Shown here in pieces: positions 59,901-64,000 of a stretch of DNA of 64,000 nt. The stretch covers positions 36,694,527 to 36,758,526 of the forward strand of contig OY986964.1 of assembly GCA_963920575.1 (NCBI GenBank), given 5' to 3'. A model generated the notes under the pieces. That model did not search any database, was not told the DNA's origin, and saw nothing but the letters and a program-made list of their open reading frames with translations. Numbering within the stretch: position 1 is the stretch's first letter; each line of letters opens with the position of its first letter. Source of the DNA: Narthecium ossifragum. Its lineage: Eukaryota > Streptophyta > Magnoliopsida > Dioscoreales > Nartheciaceae. A program made the position numbers and the translations under genes.

Positions 59901-62900
59901 ATAATAAATCACGCTTGTAATACACAAGAACTACTCCTTCCACAATCTACAACTATATGGTTTCTCCATGTTAGTAATATTTCAAAAGCACCATGCTCAT
60001 TTCACACATGACAGAATCAAGGAAAAATTGTTGATGCACAACACAACGATTAAATATTATGAGCTAGTTCATAATGTTAAAAATGAGTCAAAATCTTAAA
60101 AAGTTCATAATTTGAAGAATACATTCAAAAAGAGCTGAAAAACTGAAACTCAGTTACATCACCTGTGGATAACATTCCGCTCATGAAGATAATTCAGACC
60201 ATCCAATATCTGCCTGGTGTATGCAGAGACTTGTGAGTCACGCAGATGATACTTTTGATAAAGAGATGCTAAAGAACCTTGCGTGATAAGCTCAATGAAG
60301 ATGTAGAGTTTGGACTCTTCCTACAAAATAGGCCTTTATTCAAAAACTTCACATAAAAAAATAAAAAAAAGATACGAACAATTACATGACATTGAAATCA
60401 ACAAAAACAACTCTGGAGTGCATAGCAAATCTTCACATATACCATTCACACAGTAATACACCGAGGGAAGAGAATCCAGCATATGTTCTATATGAAAGTA
60501 TATTTCTCTAACATCAGACTAACTACCGCTCATAATTATATTTCCATGGCCCTCATTATTTGGTTCAAAATTTGATCTTTTTGGCCTCAACCATAGCTGC
60601 CATGAGATATATACAACTCCTAGTACAACTTATGAAGTATATGTTGTTTAAGTATTGGAGTGTGTAGACAAGGACACATACTTAGTCAAACAATCAGATG
60701 CATGAAAGAACAACTAATGATCAAGAGAGAGCAAAATCCTAGAGAAGTAGAAAAAATATACAAGTTCACCTCCTTTCCGAACAAAAGCTCAGTTGAAGAT
60801 GACAGTGCAGAATTGTTCCTTACACTATCATCCAACAAATATGATAAAGCTACCAACCTAGTGATCTAAGAACAAGTGCTGGCAACACAAAATTGTTCCT
60901 TGGAAACAATTTCCCAGAATTTGTGAAAATTATTCAAATAAAGAACAGGTAAATAGATGCCACTACATTATTTACCAAGACCACATTTTATAGACAATTT
61001 GCTCAAGCGATATCCAATAATTCAAGGCTAATTTTAAAAGGGGAAAGATACCTTGTCCGTTCCGTAGTATTGAACTATGTTTTCATGTTCGAACTGGCTT
61101 AAGAGTGCAATTTCCTGGAAAAAATATATATGTCCAAGGTTGGAACAAAATGGTTAGCTAAAACCACTACCCAAAGTTGATCATACTTGAGAAAACCCAT
61201 CAAGTTCACCTATGTCATTTTCCCCTTTGAGAAAAATGCTAGCTACTACGGTTCCAAAAAATAAAGAAATAAATTAACTAATAGACAAAATTTTGAGATT
61301 ATAGTAACTAACCTGCTCTAGCTGAGCTATGCACTGCTGTGCATCGCTTCCTTGGCTCAACAGCGACACTTCTTTTACAGCAAAAAAAAAGCCATTACTG
61401 CAGAAAAACTAAATCAGCACATATAACTGAACTGAATTGATATATTGTCTCTGCAACCCGTACCAAAATATCAATCAGTTTCAAAAAATGAAGAGCCTTA
61501 ACAGGCAGCAAAATTTCCCAAAAAACGAAATCTGTGATGATCTTATTTGAATTTTTTTGTACGAAGGCAGTCCGCCCAATCAACTAACTCAACCATTGTG
61601 TCATATATGAAATGTAACAAGAGTTGGTAGATGGCAATTCTCCGTATCCCCTTTATCCTAGTAATCCTTCAATTGCCCTCATTTAACAAAACTAATGGTG
61701 TCACAAATTCGGGGACTACATCTTCCTTTCCTCATTAGTCTATAGCTCCCAAACATTCAGCAATATAGACTGCCAGCCTGACCAACATACATCAAATTGC
61801 ATATGACCAATTACCCATGCTCTCCCTTAGAAACTATCCATAAAAAGGTGTTGTATTCTTTTTGTGTTATCGGGACTGAATTCTATGCACACCGTGCACA
61901 CACAGATGACATAGAAACTATATGAAATGAAAGTAAGCTACACCAGGAAAAATAAAAAGAAAAGAACAAAGAACTGGTGAGCTACAACAGCATTCTTACA
62001 GTCACTTGCTTAGACCCAAGATTCGGTAATGTCTCGAGCAAAAGCCATAAGGAACATCAAAAACGTGCTCTCATAACTAGTACCAAGGGACATCAAAATG
62101 CATGGTCTGAAACGGGAAGTTATAAACTTTTAATAAGGATGCAAATAACAGTTGCAACAACAAGTAATACCAAGGAAAGCTGCAAAAAATTATATAATTA
62201 AGCTAGGGTATGCAACACAAAATTGGGAGTCCCAGTATTATGAATTCCCATGCTCATTGACAGATGACAATATCAAACACAGAAACCAAATAAACTTGTG
62301 AGCACCAAAAAATAAGACTGGGGGGAATTCTAAGTAGAGTGTGTGCTGTGACAGTCAATCGGCAGGAAGACAATCTTAGATAGTCCCATACACAAGGCAA
62401 CATGTTGACGGGATATGTATATGTGAACCAGTAAACATGAGTACTTATCCAAGCACATCATGTGAACAGACCGAAATCACCCCCAATTGCTAACAATAAT
62501 CAGAGATACTTACTCGCTGATCCCTTCGTACACCGTCCCGAATGAGCCACTCCCAAGCATCCCTCCCCGCATCCACGACCCGATGTTCCTTTTGAATCTC
62601 GCATTGGGTGAGATGATAAACATCGTCTCCGTGGTCGTGCTGGACGAATCGTCATCATTCGACGTTGAGAATGAGCATGACACAGTCGCATTCTCCACCG
62701 TCTCTCCCATCCTTTCCTCTTCCACTACTTCCTCCTTACGTCCATCATGTTCCTCCTCCTCCTCCTCCTCCTCCTCCTCCTCCTCCTCCTCCTCCTCCTC
62801 CTCCTCAACAAACTCCTGTATCCTCCGTCCTCCGTCAAACCTGTCCTCCGGCTCATCTGGAGCGAATGACTTCACGAGATCCCACGACGACCCGATTTTG

Positions 62901-63556
62901 CCAAATACCGGAAGTGAAATCGACGGCGGAGGCGCGAGTGGCGAATTCCTCTGCATAGGAGGAGAGAGTAACGGTGGCCGTGTGCCTTTTATTCCACCGT
63001 CTCCGCCTCCTGCAGCAGGCCAAATGGGCATGGGCATCGGCCGCGAATCCTCCGAATCCCCATCCTCCTCCCTGATCTTGATCGCATCTTTCAATTCATC
63101 TACGATCGGATGCAGTGGAGGGCAATCCGGCGCGGTAGAGTTCTGATCGAGGCGAGATGGCGGGAGCAAGTCGAAGGAGGAGGACCGAGCCTTGTGGAAC
63201 TCCCAAGTAGCTTCCGGGATAGCGAAGTCCTCGGGTCCAGCTAACCCCAGGCTCCGACAAAGATCGTCGACCTCGCCATCGCCACTTCCCCTTATCCGAA
63301 AACTAGTCTGGTTGGAGTACGACGGCAGCGGGAGATCCAGCGACCTGGTGCGAAGCCCCGGCGACTCATCCGACGAAGACGAAGACGCCGACGCCCAAGA
63401 AAACACCGCGTTAACCCCGGTCGGCTCGTAGTCGATGTTCTTGACGGCGTTCCTCCGCTCCAGCCTCGGCCCCTTGGCGGCCTTCCGGTGCTGCTTGGGC
63501 TGAAACCGCTTCTTGAGATCCATGGGATCGGATCCGAATCCAGCTACCGCGAACAT
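56945..63556 (-). CDS. MEKK1: MEKK1-type mitogen-activated protein kinase kinase kinase
   Basis: Top tier of MAPK cascades, phosphorylating MKKs in the cytosol. Exons in order: 63556-62514, 61397-61313, 61114-61052, 60320-60163, 59134-59059, 58974-58915, 58599-58492, 57160-56945, giving 602 aa. The N-terminal half is disordered and contains a run of about 19 Glu. The kinase domain occupies about residues 325-580: Gly loop GSGSFGTVYEG, AVKEVSLL with the catalytic Lys, HRDIKCANIL, DFGLAKE, and the MEKK-type activation end KGSVYWMAPEV. All invariant residues are present. The first in-frame ATG is at 63556; a start at 63523 (MDLKKRF, 591 aa) is equally plausible because a uORF overlaps the first. 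MEKK1-like is firm at subgroup level; the exact orthologue is not established. Confidence 0.93.
62750..62806 (-). repeat. Coding trinucleotide repeat (poly-Glu) in MAPKKK exon 1
   Basis: Nineteen consecutive Glu codons are present, all GAG except one GAA, read as (CTC)n on the + strand. The near-pure repeat makes length variation between alleles likely without loss of frame. Confidence 0.9.
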
Positions 63557-63585
63557 GACCACGATCGATGGAGGGGAGAACCCAT
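63523..63585 (-). promoter_or_regulatory. uORF overlapping the first MAPKKK start codon
   Basis: An ATG at 63585 opens a 13-codon uORF in another frame that ends with TAG at 63544-63546. It overlaps the in-frame ATG at 63556 and stops about 20 nt before the in-frame ATG at 63523. Reinitiation would favour the MDLKKRF start. Confidence 0.5.
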
Positions 63586-64000
63586 CAAGGAATCGAAATC
63601 GGAGAGAGAGGGACAGGGCGAGGGTTTTGAGGGAAGAAGAGGGGGTGGCGTCTAGCGGGAGAGGTGTTGACTTGACTCGAGAAGGAGAAGAACGCGGTGA
63701 TGAGAAGATAGATAGATAGATAGATAGCTTGCCCCCATTATTTTTAAGACGGTAATAAAGCCGGTTTATTACTATAGCGAAGGGATTTTTTTTTAAAATT
63801 ATTTACAGCGTTTCTTGATAGCTGGTGGAATGAGACTTTTTTTTATAGATAAATACCAGGGCGCAGGGCGGTGGAAGGGGTGTTTAGAGTAGTAATAGAG
63901 TCCAACACCCCAACCACCGATGGCGATCCCAATAGTCAAACGGCTTATAAAGCATCGACATACGTCAAAATTCGTGCTCTTATTAGAAATTTTCTCCGAA
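63586..64000 (-). promoter_or_regulatory. MAPKKK leader and promoter region
   Basis: A purine-rich leader on the + strand (pyrimidine-rich in the transcript) is followed by a GATA microsatellite at 63707-63727. Beyond is AT-rich promoter sequence to the window end. No other gene is seen. Confidence 0.5.

Noticed and set aside
62487..63146. 219-codon plus-strand frame with poly-Ser
   Set aside because: Antisense of MAPKKK exon 1; the Ser run is the complement of the poly-Glu repeat.
1..64000. CRISPR arrays, operons, ribosome binding sites or other prokaryotic features
   Set aside because: The window is eukaryotic nuclear DNA with spliced genes; the tandem repeats lack the regular repeat-spacer layout of CRISPR.

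Overview
This is a 64 kb piece of plant nuclear DNA. It carries six spliced protein-coding genes with GT-AG introns of up to 5.7 kb, AT-rich introns, GC-rich first exons and several transposon remnants. Gene structure and repeat content fit a non-grass monocot, possibly a palm; the species is an inference. There is one 200-base run of N (25517-25716). No rRNA, tRNA, CRISPR or organellar genes were seen.

Layout from left to right: (1) a probable right end of a MULE-like element, 1-648; (2) an ATAD5/ELG1-type PCNA-unloading clamp-loader subunit, + strand, 1153-16461, 17 coding exons giving 1205 aa; (3) a clean Pack-MULE at 17358-18780, with 114-bp TIRs and an exact 9-bp target duplication, carrying an LRR-receptor fragment fused in frame to a P450 fragment; (4) a RUG3-like RCC1-repeat protein, - strand, 19671-26804, 15 exons, with a LINE remnant and the N gap in intron 3 and a 1-bp frameshift in exon 3; (5) a second, decayed Pack-type element with a CYP75B-like fragment between the RUG3 and eRF1 promoters; (6) translation release factor eRF1, + strand, 30177-31493, intronless CDS with 5' and 3' UTR introns; (7) 3.5 kb of duplicated and foldback sequence; (8) a vasculin/GPBP1-like protein, + strand, 36541-44261; (9) a 4 kb repeat region with a 700-bp purine tract, a hAT-like MITE and a degenerate coding remnant; (10) a calponin-homology-domain protein with a C-terminal membrane segment, + strand, 48681-53770; (11) CACTA-like and LINE debris plus a decayed copy of part of the preceding gene; (12) a MEKK1-type MAP kinase kinase kinase, - strand, 56945-63556.

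The genes do not form a pathway; they are ordinary neighbours. ELG1 and RUG3 converge with the Pack-MULE between them. RUG3 and eRF1 diverge, and the second gene-fragment element lies in their shared upstream region.

The most informative regulatory structure is at the eRF1 stop codon. The stop is TAG followed by CAATTA, the strong tobamovirus-type readthrough context. It lies 109 nt upstream of a spliced 3' UTR intron, so normal termination should trigger nonsense-mediated decay. The next in-frame stop, 25 codons on, is only 31 nt from the exon junction. This matches the published plant eRF1 autoregulatory circuit and can be read directly from the sequence.
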